This document shows positions 25,566 to 33,590 of a DNA stretch of 64,000 bases, piece after piece (position 1 is the first letter of the stretch; each line of letters opens with the position of its first letter). The position numbers and the translations under genes were made by a program. Source of the stretch: Lachnospiraceae bacterium (GTDB lineage Bacteria; Bacillota; Clostridia; Lachnospirales; Lachnospiraceae); assembly GCA_017550165.1 (NCBI GenBank), contig JAFZQH010000018.1:23875-87874 (forward strand), in the 5' to 3' direction. A model generated the notes under the pieces. That model was not told the origin of the DNA, ran no database searches, and was given only the letters and a program-made list of their open reading frames with translations.

Positions 25566-26231
25566 TTATTTTTTGTCCATGAAAGCAGGTAAGCCTTTGC
25601 TCTTCTTCTTGTGAATCTGCTTGTCCGTGACATATTTGTTAATCTGGGGATATACTTTGGAGAAAGAACAGCCGTAGAGTCTTCCTTTCTCTGTGGAGGT
25701 GGATCTCACCACTCTACCGACTACATCGATGCCGAAGCGTTCTTCTTTGTCAATGTAATTGATGTGAACCTGGTCACCCGGCTGGAAGTATTCGTCATCG
25801 TCACCCTGCACGAGGAAACCTATGCCGGTGGCGCTTATGTCCTTAACAAGAATGGGAAGCTTATCGCCGCCGCGAAGCTGGAATTGAGCGGAACCTTCCT
25901 CACCGACGAACACTCTGAAAGAATTACGTCTGTTGAGGCGGACGCCGGCGTGACGCGAACTGATGGCATGATAAGTATTGCCATCTATCTTCATGATTCC
26001 CACGTGAACTCTCTTCCAATAATAGGGCACTTCATTCTCACGCACCACCATCATCTCAACGTTCAGGTCCGGCACGTCAAAAGAAACAATATTATCTTCA
26101 TAAAGAAAAGGGTTTACGAAAAGAATGTCTTCGTCGTAAAACGCCATGGTAGTGGTAAGGCTGATACTGGAATCTTCCTTACTCACCAATACGTTAATTA
26201 TGGAATCCGGTGCTATTTCACTGAGTTTCAT
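25566..26231 (-). CDS. PilZ-domain cyclic-di-GMP receptor, YcgR-like
   Basis: The 221-residue product has an N-terminal YcgR-type beta domain (about 1-95) and a PilZ domain (about 98-205). Both cyclic-di-GMP binding motifs are intact: RRNSFR (RxxxR) and DISATGIGF (D/NxSxxG). YcgR-type proteins brake the flagellar motor or control exopolysaccharide synthases in response to cyclic-di-GMP. No motility gene is nearby. The gene lies between the str operon and the divergent second clpX, with its own promoter. Confidence 0.88.
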   Translation of the reverse strand: MKLSEIAPDSIINVLVSKEDSSISLTTTMAFYDEDILFVNPFLYEDNIVSFDVPDLNVEMMVVRENEVPYYWKRVHVGIMKIDGNTYHAISSRHAGVRLNRRNSFRVFVGEEGSAQFQLRGGDKLPILVKDISATGIGFLVQGDDDEYFQPGDQVHINYIDKEERFGIDVVGRVVRSTSTEKGRLYGCSFSKVYPQINKYVTDKQIHKKKSKGLPAFMDKK

Positions 26232-26263
26232 ATGTTAGTCCCCCGACCTTCTCAGGTTAATTT

Positions 26264-26293
26264 ATTTTATCACGGCAAAGTATTCCATTGCAA
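26264..26293 (-). promoter_or_regulatory. Promoter of the PilZ gene
   Basis: Minus-strand TTGCAA (26288-26293) and TAAAAT (26264-26269) are separated by 18 bases, about 33 bases before the ATG. Confidence 0.55.
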
Positions 26294-26358
26294 TATCCTT
26301 AATTATCCGACTTTTCCGACTTTCTTCATTTATTAGACTTTGTTTATGATTTCTTAAC

Positions 26359-26388
26359 TTGTGTGTGGTATTTTTGCTGTATTATAAT
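26359..26388 (+). promoter_or_regulatory. Promoter of the second clpX gene
   Basis: TTGTGT (26359-26364) and TATAAT (26383-26388) have an 18-base spacer. The start codon is about 42 bases past the -10, with AAAGGA before it. Directly upstream, minus-strand AAGTCGG occurs twice (about 26311-26330). Confidence 0.6.
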
Positions 26389-26430
26389 CAGTACAAAGAA
26401 ACACTCTTTTATATAAAGAAAGGAAACACA

Positions 26431-27948
26431 ATGTCAGAAGAATTTGAACCCGTCTGCATGATATGTATGCGTCCCGAGAGCAAAGCAGGTTCCCTGATAA
26501 AGCTCCCCGGCAACATGTGTGTCTGTGCCGACTGTTTGCAGAAAACAATAGATATGGCCGAAAGCATGAATCTTACCTCGAACTTCTTTAATCCCGCAGG
26601 TCCCGATTCTGTTAAGAAGCCCGCCGAACCCGTTCAGGACAAAGAACCCGTACATTCAGATAACCCTTATGCCGAGGTCAATACAGACACTCCCACTGAG
26701 GATATTCCCGAGGACGAACCCGAGGAGAAAAAAACAGGCCGTCCTTTTGGCGGTAACGGCTTCCCCAATATCAGCTTCTTTAACTTAAACGACCTTCAGA
26801 ACGGCTTCCCCGGAATGTCAGCAAGGGGTCCCAAGAAAAAGAAGAAGCCCCTCGAGCCCATAAACTTAAAGGATGTTTTGCCTCCTCATAAGATTAAGGA
26901 AAAACTCGACGAATACGTAATCGGTCAGGAACAGGCCAAGAAGATTATTTCCGTTGCGGTATATAACCACTACAAGCGCGTTGCTACCGGCACGATGGAC
27001 GAGATAGAGATTGACAAGTCTAACATTCTGATGATTGGTCCCACCGGTTGCGGCAAGACTTATCTGGTTAAGACATTGGCTAAGCTCCTGGATGTTCCGC
27101 TCGCGATTGCCGATGCGACTTCTTTGACCGAGGCCGGATATATCGGTGACGACATTGAGTCTGTTGTGTCTAAGCTTCTGGCTGCCGCTGACAATGACGT
27201 TGAGAGAGCCGAGCGCGGCATTATCTTCATCGATGAGATTGATAAGATTGCCAAGAAAAAAGAAACCACTTCCCGCGACGTAAGCGGTGAATCGGTTCAG
27301 CAGGGTATGCTTAAGCTTTTGGAAGGTGCCGAGGTGGAAGTTCCCATCGGAGCTAATTCCAAGAACGCTATGGTGCCTCTTGCCACCGTGAATACGAAGA
27401 ACATTCTGTTCATCTGTGGCGGAGCCTTCCCCGACCTTGAGGAAATCATTAAGCAGCGTCTTAACAAGAAGACCTCCATCGGCTACACCGCCGAACTTAA
27501 GGATAAGTGGGACAAGGAAAAGAACATTTTAAGCCACGTTAAGGTTGAAGATATTAAGAAGTTTGGTATGATTCCCGAGTTTGTGGGACGTCTGCCCGTT
27601 CTTTGTCCTATGGAAATGTTGGACAAGGAAATGCTTATCGATATTCTGAAAGAGCCAAAGAACGCTATACTTAAGCAGTATCAGAAGCTTCTGGAACTTG
27701 ATGAAGTTAAGCTTGAGTTCTCCGACGAAGCTCTTGCAGCCATCGCCGACAAGGCTATGGAACGCGACACCGGTGCCCGTGCACTTCGCGCCATTATTGA
27801 GGAATTCATGCTTGATATCATGTATGAGATTCCCAAGGATAAAAACATCGGTAAGGTAATCATCACTGCCGAATACATTAACGGAACCGGCGGTCCCATT
27901 ATCGAGATGAGAACAGAGGCTGTGCCGCAGATTTCAGCGCAGGCGTAA
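26431..27948 (+). CDS. Divergent second ClpX-type AAA+ unfoldase
   Basis: The 505-residue product is a ClpX paralogue. The zinc domain is altered (CMIC, then CVCADC after a longer spacer), followed by an acidic, Pro-rich linker of about 90 residues and a polybasic KKKKKP segment. The AAA+ module is intact: Walker A GPTGCGKTYL, pore-1 loop GYIGDD, Walker B IIFIDEIDK, RDVSGE, sensor 2 GARALRAIIEE. Two functional loops differ: the ClpP-binding loop reads SIGY instead of IGF/LGF, and the RKH pore loop is replaced by ANSKNAM. Start at 26431 because AAAGGA precedes it. It could serve ClpP with other substrates or act alone as an unfoldase. Confidence 0.88.
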   Translation: MSEEFEPVCMICMRPESKAGSLIKLPGNMCVCADCLQKTIDMAESMNLTSNFFNPAGPDSVKKPAEPVQDKEPVHSDNPYAEVNTDTPTEDIPEDEPEEKKTGRPFGGNGFPNISFFNLNDLQNGFPGMSARGPKKKKKPLEPINLKDVLPPHKIKEKLDEYVIGQEQAKKIISVAVYNHYKRVATGTMDEIEIDKSNILMIGPTGCGKTYLVKTLAKLLDVPLAIADATSLTEAGYIGDDIESVVSKLLAAADNDVERAERGIIFIDEIDKIAKKKETTSRDVSGESVQQGMLKLLEGAEVEVPIGANSKNAMVPLATVNTKNILFICGGAFPDLEEIIKQRLNKKTSIGYTAELKDKWDKEKNILSHVKVEDIKKFGMIPEFVGRLPVLCPMEMLDKEMLIDILKEPKNAILKQYQKLLELDEVKLEFSDEALAAIADKAMERDTGARALRAIIEEFMLDIMYEIPKDKNIGKVIITAEYINGTGGPIIEMRTEAVPQISAQA

Positions 27949-27976
27949 GGCCCCAACACACATTTTCAAGTATCAA

Positions 27977-28008
27977 AAAAGCTCCGACTCATTTGAGCCG
28001 GAGCTTTT
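27977..28008. terminator. Bidirectional terminator between clpX2 and the OFA carrier
   Basis: AAAAGCTCCG (27977-27986) pairs with CGGAGCTTTT (27999-28008), with further pairing inside. A and T tracts on both sides serve both convergent genes. Confidence 0.88.
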
Positions 28009-28021
28009 AGATTGCCGTTAA

Positions 28022-29299
28022 TTAAGCTTCTTTCTTCTGAGCAGCTTTGCCTGACTTGGGAACCATTACGCAGCTGATGATAAGAGCGATTACGTAAAGT
28101 GCGCAGGTAACATAGAGAACTGTCTGATAACCAACGGGGTTAACCGCTTCATCGGGAGTACCGAAGTGCTTAACGATGAAGGTAGCCATCTGGTTACCGG
28201 TAAGACCTGCGAAAGCCCATGCGGAAAGGCACATGCCGTGAACTGCTGAAATCTTCTCCATTCCGAAGTGGTCGGAAAGAAGTGTGGGAACGTTTGAGAA
28301 ACCGCCGCCGTATCCTGCGTTAACCATAATCAGAAGGCCTACACAGATGATGGCAAGAACCTTAACGTTTGCACCGTTCTCAATACCTCTTGTGAAGATT
28401 ACGCAAGCGGTGAAAGCGATGGAAAGGATAAAGATAAGCTTGTAGATGGAGTTACGATCCTTAAGCTTGTCAGCCCATGCGGAGAAACCGAGACGGCCGC
28501 CCGCATTAGCAATAGCGGTAACTGTACCAAGTACAGCTGCAATACCCGCAAAACCAACTGCGTTGAAAATCTGCTTTTCCTGAGAGATAAGTGCAAGACC
28601 GCAGGTGATGTTGATGTAGAACATAAGCCAGATACCGATGAAGGTCTTCTGTGAGAATGCATACTTGAAGTTGCTGCCGAGGGTAGCAAAGAATTCTTTG
28701 ACTCCGCCCTTTGCATGCTGTTCTACCCAATCGGAAGGCTTTCTTAAAAGAAGGTGTCCGATGAACATCATTACGAAGTAAACACCGCCCATGATGAAGA
28801 ACATGGGAGCGGGATTGTTATCAAACTTATCAAGAATGAACTGCATTACAGGAGTAGCGATAGCTTTAGCTGCACCGAAACCTGCAACTGCAAGACCTGT
28901 AGCAAGGCCCTTCTTATCCTTGAACCAAAGCATAAGGGTCTTAACGGGCGAAAGATAACCGGTACCAAGACCGATACCCATGATGCAACCGTAGAATAAA
29001 AAGATTAAAGGAAGGGACTTAAGCAGAATAGCTGCGCCTGTTCCTACCATACCTACGGAGAAACAAATAGTCGCAATAAGCGAAGACTTGTGAATATCCT
29101 TCTCTACAACGTCGCCAAGGAATGCGGCAGACATACCGAGGAAGAAAATAGCAAGTGAGAAAGCCCAGCCGCAAGCGCTCTTGGAAGCGCCAATGTAGTT
29201 AGCAATCTCAGTGCTGAATGTGGACCAACAATATACGGTACCGATACTGCAGTGAAGTAATAATGCAGGAATCGCACCGCGAATCCATTTGTTGTTCAT
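28022..29299 (-). CDS. OFA-family MFS transporter (oxalate/formate antiporter-like)
   Basis: The 425-residue protein has 12 membrane helices and the OFA hallmark N terminus (PALLLHCSIGTVYCWSTF). Further family features are GIGLGTGYLSPVKTLMLWF in the first half and GYGGGFSNVPTLLSDHFG in the second. OFA members exchange oxalate, formate or other small monocarboxylates. The substrate cannot be determined, and no oxalyl-CoA or formate gene adjoins it. GAAAGGAG precedes the ATG. Confidence 0.85.
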   Translation of the reverse strand: MNNKWIRGAIPALLLHCSIGTVYCWSTFSTEIANYIGASKSACGWAFSLAIFFLGMSAAFLGDVVEKDIHKSSLIATICFSVGMVGTGAAILLKSLPLIFLFYGCIMGIGLGTGYLSPVKTLMLWFKDKKGLATGLAVAGFGAAKAIATPVMQFILDKFDNNPAPMFFIMGGVYFVMMFIGHLLLRKPSDWVEQHAKGGVKEFFATLGSNFKYAFSQKTFIGIWLMFYINITCGLALISQEKQIFNAVGFAGIAAVLGTVTAIANAGGRLGFSAWADKLKDRNSIYKLIFILSIAFTACVIFTRGIENGANVKVLAIICVGLLIMVNAGYGGGFSNVPTLLSDHFGMEKISAVHGMCLSAWAFAGLTGNQMATFIVKHFGTPDEAVNPVGYQTVLYVTCALYVIALIISCVMVPKSGKAAQKKEA

Positions 29300-29346
29300 A
29301 TATGAAACTCCTTTCGAAATAAACGCCCCTTTTAAAGGCGCAAAAT

Positions 29347-29374
29347 GCCAAAACTCATTATATAGAGTTTTGGC
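29347..29374 (-). terminator. Terminator of the GtrB/membrane protein operon
   Basis: A perfect 10-base stem GCCAAAACTC (29347-29356 with 29365-29374) with an 8-base loop is followed by ATTTTG on the minus strand. The -10 of the OFA promoter lies in the loop. Confidence 0.75.
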
Positions 29375-29385
29375 ACTAATTTCAA
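29357..29385 (-). promoter_or_regulatory. Sigma-A promoter of the OFA carrier gene
   Basis: Minus-strand TTGAAA (29380-29385), a 17-base spacer and TATAAT (29357-29362) are present. The spacer covers one arm of the preceding terminator hairpin. Confidence 0.75.
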
Positions 29386-29403
29386 CAGTTTAAGCGTTTT
29401 CTT

Positions 29404-31080
29404 TTACCGTGCGGAATCTGACAATCTGTAGAATCTGTAATAACTTCCGTCCCCTACGGGCTCATAGTACCGGTTAACCCACTGCATAACATGGGTATCG
29501 TCGGTAAAATAAAGCCCACCGAACCAGCATTTAACGGCAACAACCGTAGGCATCTTGTCGGGATTTACAGCAAAATAATGCTCCAGTTCTTCATTGTAAT
29601 AAGGTGTATCAATAACCGAATAGTTAGCTATCTCTGCAGGCGATGCCATGAATACGGCCGAGTCAAACAGCCACTCATCTCCCGCCACAAAAAGCTTGTC
29701 GTCGGCATTTACAAATGACGCAAACTCTGTCAGATTGACTTCAATCTCTTTACTGGTCATGTAATCGGTAAGAAGCCCAACCGTAGGACCTCCTTTTACA
29801 TATCTTTCAATCTTATCAACTGTCCAGACCTTGCCTTTATTGGCGTATCCCCACACCACAAATCCTCTGGTGAAAAGAACCGTAGCAAGGATGAGCACCG
29901 CACCGGCAATGGCAGTCTTCTCAATATCCTTAACAGCGACAAAAGAAACCGTGCCGCCAAGCACCAGGAATGAAACAAAGGTAATGATGCCAAGGTCCGA
30001 AAGTAAAGCTGCTGCCAGGCAGGAAGCCGATGACACAAGTACTCCGGATATAAAGAATCTCTTCTGTTCAGGTGTCAGATTTTTTATATTGGCAAACCCA
30101 AGAGCCATTAAAATAAGGGGAATAACGTAAAAGCAGCAAGTCCAGTCAAGACCAGTCTTCCTCTGAAGCACCAGCATCAAGACATTGGACGTAAAAAGAA
30201 GGAAGCCGAATACGGCCAGTCCGTCCGGTTTCTTTTTAAACAAGCGCCCTGCAAAGCTGATTACAAGTGAAAAAACTGCTGCCGCAGCAACCCACGCAAG
30301 CGCCCACACAAGCCCTCTGTAGTAGTCAAATCCACCCACAAAAGTGGTATTTACGTGGGAATCGGAGTTAACAATTCCGCTTACGCATTCCGCAAATCGC
30401 GAGGGGCCTATGCGCAAAACAAAGTACAGGGCATATACTATTCCCGCCACCGCAGAAGTTCCCGCAAAAATCAGCGAATTTTTAACCTTCTTTTCACTGT
30501 AAATGCAGATAATCACAACCGCTGCGACAAAAGCCAGCGCACATGACGGATAGGCCAGTACTTCAAGGCACAAAAATAATGCTGAAAGTACAAGCTTATA
30601 TGTTTTCTTTTGATCCTTAAGGAAGCTTATGAGCGTAAGAAACATCAGGGCCGAAAAGCCGATCTGAAGATTGGAAAACTCAGGAAATACCGTCTGCTTG
30701 GCTCTGAAAATCAAAAAGAAAATCGCAGAAAAATGTGCTGCCGTTTCACCCGAAATAGCTTTGACTTCTTTGAAAATGAATACGGCTATAACCGCGAAAA
30801 GCAACGTCCCGCACACCTGAAGATACAGCGCCACGCCGGTAAAAGAAGGCACTATGAGCCCGTACACCCACATAAGAATATCCGTAAGAAAAATGGAAGT
30901 CTGATGCGGCTCCCACATTTCAAGGAACATTCTGTCTCCGCTGATATGACGGTATGACATTACCATGCTGTAGGCATTGTCTGCGCCGAAGTCGGTGAAT
31001 ACGGTCTTGATGCTTACAAGAATTGCAGCAATCCATAGTATTTTGATGTAAATCGAGGTCTTACTGTTCTTTGTCTTCAC
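29404..31080 (-). CDS. GT-C-like integral membrane glycosyltransferase
   Basis: The 558-residue protein has about 12 membrane helices and a C-terminal extracellular domain of about 130 residues. The first outer loop carries FTDFGADNAYS and EMWEPHQTSI, in the place where GT-C enzymes keep catalytic acidic residues. It follows a GtrB-type polyprenyl-phosphate glucosyltransferase with a 20-base overlap, so it is the likely outer-face partner that moves the lipid-linked sugar onto a glycan (GtrC-type role, inference). Translation starts at GTG 31080. A GtrA-type flippase gene is not seen. Confidence 0.7.
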   Translation of the reverse strand: MKTKNSKTSIYIKILWIAAILVSIKTVFTDFGADNAYSMVMSYRHISGDRMFLEMWEPHQTSIFLTDILMWVYGLIVPSFTGVALYLQVCGTLLFAVIAVFIFKEVKAISGETAAHFSAIFFLIFRAKQTVFPEFSNLQIGFSALMFLTLISFLKDQKKTYKLVLSALFLCLEVLAYPSCALAFVAAVVIICIYSEKKVKNSLIFAGTSAVAGIVYALYFVLRIGPSRFAECVSGIVNSDSHVNTTFVGGFDYYRGLVWALAWVAAAAVFSLVISFAGRLFKKKPDGLAVFGFLLFTSNVLMLVLQRKTGLDWTCCFYVIPLILMALGFANIKNLTPEQKRFFISGVLVSSASCLAAALLSDLGIITFVSFLVLGGTVSFVAVKDIEKTAIAGAVLILATVLFTRGFVVWGYANKGKVWTVDKIERYVKGGPTVGLLTDYMTSKEIEVNLTEFASFVNADDKLFVAGDEWLFDSAVFMASPAEIANYSVIDTPYYNEELEHYFAVNPDKMPTVVAVKCWFGGLYFTDDTHVMQWVNRYYEPVGDGSYYRFYRLSDSAR

Positions 31081-31996
31081 GTACTACCTCATCAATAATA
31101 AACGGCGGTCTGTTCCTGGATGCATCGAGAGCACGCCATATGTATTCGCCTATGATACCGATCATAAGCATAATGATACCGAATCCGAATAAAACAACGC
31201 ACATAAGTGAAGCCCAGCCTTCAACAGGGGTTCCCACGGTAAAGTACTCGACCAATACGGATATAAACAAAGCCAGCGCAAGAATATCAAAAACAACACC
31301 AACACCCATCATCATTCGAAGGGGTGCGTATGAAAAGCTGAGTATAGAGTCAGCCACGAGTTTAATCTTCTTTGACAACGTCCAGCGGGACTTGCCCACC
31401 TCGCGGTCTTTTCTGTCAAAATAAATCATGTCGGTCTTAAAGCCCGCCCACATAACCTGAAGGGTAAGGGACGAATTCTTTTCATCAAGGCGCTCCAAAA
31501 CCTCAATAACCTTTCTGTCGATAAGGTAGCAGTCGCAGCCGCCCACAGGCATGTTCTTATTAACAAACCTGCGCACAAGACCGTAGTAACGGTTGGCAAA
31601 GAAAACCTTAACAGGGTTCTCATCGCGGGAACGTCTTACAGCAAGCACAACCTTATTGCCCTGCTTCCAGCTTTCGTACATATCAAGAAGGAGGGTGGAA
31701 TCCTCCTGAAGATCCGCCTGCTTCGTAACCGCGCAGTCACCGGTGCAGACGCTTAAGCCTGCCAGCAGAGCCGCATGCTCACCAAAGTTTCTTGAAAGTT
31801 TCACCAGCACTACGTTAGGGTCCTGCTCTTTAAGGGACTCCATGACTTCATAGGAATTATCCCCCGAGCCGTCGTCCACAAATACTATTTCATAATCCCC
31901 GATAATATCAAGGATTTTTTCTTTCATGTCATCATATAACATCTGAAGGGTGTCCGCACTGTAATATACGGGCACAACAATGGATATTTTGCTCAT
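31061..31996 (-). CDS. GtrB/DPM-type polyprenyl-phosphate glycosyltransferase
   Basis: This GT2 enzyme transfers a sugar from UDP- or GDP-sugar to undecaprenyl phosphate on the inner membrane face. The 311-residue product has VPVYYSADTL, VFVDDGSGDNS, KLSRNFGEHAALLAG, the substrate motif KQADLQEDS and GGCDCYLIDR, then two C-terminal membrane helices, the standard GtrB layout. It is the first gene of a two-gene operon with the GT-C-like protein. The identity of the sugar is unknown. Confidence 0.88.
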   Translation of the reverse strand: MSKISIVVPVYYSADTLQMLYDDMKEKILDIIGDYEIVFVDDGSGDNSYEVMESLKEQDPNVVLVKLSRNFGEHAALLAGLSVCTGDCAVTKQADLQEDSTLLLDMYESWKQGNKVVLAVRRSRDENPVKVFFANRYYGLVRRFVNKNMPVGGCDCYLIDRKVIEVLERLDEKNSSLTLQVMWAGFKTDMIYFDRKDREVGKSRWTLSKKIKLVADSILSFSYAPLRMMMGVGVVFDILALALFISVLVEYFTVGTPVEGWASLMCVVLFGFGIIMLMIGIIGEYIWRALDASRNRPPFIIDEVVREDKEQ

Positions 31997-32026
31997 AATA
32001 TCTCCCCAAGTTTTAATTCAAAAAAC

Positions 32027-32035
32027 ATTATAGCA
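32027..32035 (-). promoter_or_regulatory. Extended -10 promoter of the GtrB-type gene
   Basis: Minus-strand TGCTATAAT matches the extended -10 (TGnTATAAT). No acceptable -35 exists because that position is taken by the arm of the htrA terminator. The leader is about 25 bases. Confidence 0.55.
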
Positions 32036-32040
32036 TAGAC

Positions 32041-32073
32041 AAAAAAAGAGCACCACCATCAGGTGATGCTCTT
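32041..32073 (-). terminator. Terminator of the HtrA-type protease gene
   Basis: AAGAGCA (32046-32052) pairs with TGCTCTT (32067-32073), extended by CACC/GGTG after one mismatch, and is followed by seven T on the minus strand. Confidence 0.9.
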
Positions 32074-32093
32074 AAAAGAATCTTTATTCTTTG

Positions 32094-33497
32094 TTACTGA
32101 TTGCTTTGGATAGCTTCGATGCCTCCAAGAGTAACGTCGATGGTCATCTCGGTAAGTTCACCGTTAACGTTTCTCGTTACGGAAAGGGTAACAGTCTCAC
32201 CGGCTTTATAATAACTTAACAGTTCTTTGAGTGCAGAACCGTCTTTAACGGACTGTCCTTCAACCTTGGTGATGACATCGCCCATGTAGATACCGGACTT
32301 GTCAGCAGGGGAACCGGGGTTAACTGCCTTAACATAAACGCCTGCCGGATAACCGAGCACTGTAGCGTCGCCGTCATAGAAAGAAATACCAAGGTAACCC
32401 TTCTCGTCTTCGGCAACCTTCATACGAGTTTCTCTGTCGGAGAACTCCTGAAGGATATCCTTAACTTTGCTTATGGGAATTGCAAAGCCCATGTTATCAA
32501 TCTGCGAATCTCCTGCCTTTGAGGAGTTAATACCTACTACTTCGCCTGCGCTGTTAAGAAGTGCACCGCCGGAGTTACCGGGATTAATGGCTGCGCTGGT
32601 CTGAATGAGGTTGGAATATACGTTACCGTCTATTGTAATCTCACGATCAAGAGCGCTGACAACACCTGTGGTAACGGACTGGCCGTATCCTAAAGCATTA
32701 CCGATGGCAATGGCTGTCTCACCAATCTTAAGGCTGTCGGAATCACCTAGAGTTGCTACCTTGATGGCTGCCTTAGTCTCTGCGGTAAGGCTGTCCTTTG
32801 CAACAGCGATTACAGAAATATCGATGCTTTCATCATAACCCTTAACATATGCGTCTGCAGTGGTCTCATCCACGAAAAGAACGGAAAGAGATTTGTTGTT
32901 CTCAATAACGTGGTTGTTAGTAGCTATAAAGTACTCTGTATCGCTTTCACCTATGATAATGCCGGAACCATAAGACTCGGATTCCTGAGTATATCTTCTG
33001 CCAAACCAGTCGCTGGTGGTATACTCGCCTTTATTGGTGATGGCTACCATGGAAGGCATAACTTTGTCTACTACTGCGGTAACATCTCCGCCACCTGCAG
33101 CATTAACAATAGTCGTGGTGCCGTTTCCCGATGAAGAAGCGATAGCCGACTGAAGCTCTGCAACGCTCTTCTGAAGTTCTTCCACTTCCGCGTTAGTCTC
33201 GATTGTCCTGGGTTCTTCTTTGAGCACATATTTATTGATGCCGTAGAAAGAACCTGCCGCACCTGCGCCGAATGTAAGTCCCAAAGCCAGGGCTGCGAAA
33301 AGTTTCGGAACGAAATGCGATTTCTTTTTCTCCTTAACGGGCTTCTGCGCCGCCGGTTTAACAGGCACTCTTACAGGCTCCTGCCAGGTGTAACCGTACT
33401 CGGGCTTGGAAGTACTTTCTGAATATGTGTCTGAAGACTTCTCGGTGTTGTTAAAAGAATTATCTTCGAAATTGTTGTTGTTAAATTGCTCATCCAT
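32094..33497 (-). CDS. HtrA/DegP-type membrane serine protease with PDZ domain
   Basis: The 467-residue protein has a disordered Asn/Ser-rich cytoplasmic N terminus, one membrane helix (about 64-88), a short coiled coil, a trypsin-like domain and one PDZ domain (about 365-455). The catalytic triad is visible: His in ATNNHVIE, Asp in SIDISVIAV and Ser in NPGNSGGALL. Such proteases degrade misfolded proteins outside the membrane. The gene has its own promoter region with a direct repeat and its own terminator. It lies inside the glycan locus but is transcribed separately. Confidence 0.92.
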   Translation of the reverse strand: MDEQFNNNNFEDNSFNNTEKSSDTYSESTSKPEYGYTWQEPVRVPVKPAAQKPVKEKKKSHFVPKLFAALALGLTFGAGAAGSFYGINKYVLKEEPRTIETNAEVEELQKSVAELQSAIASSSGNGTTTIVNAAGGGDVTAVVDKVMPSMVAITNKGEYTTSDWFGRRYTQESESYGSGIIIGESDTEYFIATNNHVIENNKSLSVLFVDETTADAYVKGYDESIDISVIAVAKDSLTAETKAAIKVATLGDSDSLKIGETAIAIGNALGYGQSVTTGVVSALDREITIDGNVYSNLIQTSAAINPGNSGGALLNSAGEVVGINSSKAGDSQIDNMGFAIPISKVKDILQEFSDRETRMKVAEDEKGYLGISFYDGDATVLGYPAGVYVKAVNPGSPADKSGIYMGDVITKVEGQSVKDGSALKELLSYYKAGETVTLSVTRNVNGELTEMTIDVTLGGIEAIQSNQ

Positions 33498-33532
33498 TGA
33501 AAAATGACCTCCTTTTTCAATTCTTTGAGCTT

Positions 33533-33564
33533 ATTGTATTTTCCAATTGTGACGAAATTGTGAC
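33533..33564 (-). promoter_or_regulatory. Promoter region of the HtrA-type gene with an 11-base-spaced direct repeat
   Basis: A minus-strand -10 TACAAT (33533-33538) lacks a consensus -35. That position is covered by two exact copies of GTCACAATT (33556-33564 and 33545-33553, 11 bases apart). One helical turn between direct repeats is typical of OmpR/PhoB-type regulators, so activated stress expression is plausible. Confidence 0.5.
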
Positions 33565-33590
33565 CATTTTCTTTAAAAAAAATGAAAAAC

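Noticed and set aside
25560..26430. Possible boundary of a transferred or joined segment, from an impression that Ile and Pro codon use changes after the str operon
   Set aside because: Hand samples on both sides gave mixed ATA, ATC and ATT use. No repeats, integrase, tRNA or broken gene marks the point. A sliding-window codon analysis would be needed.
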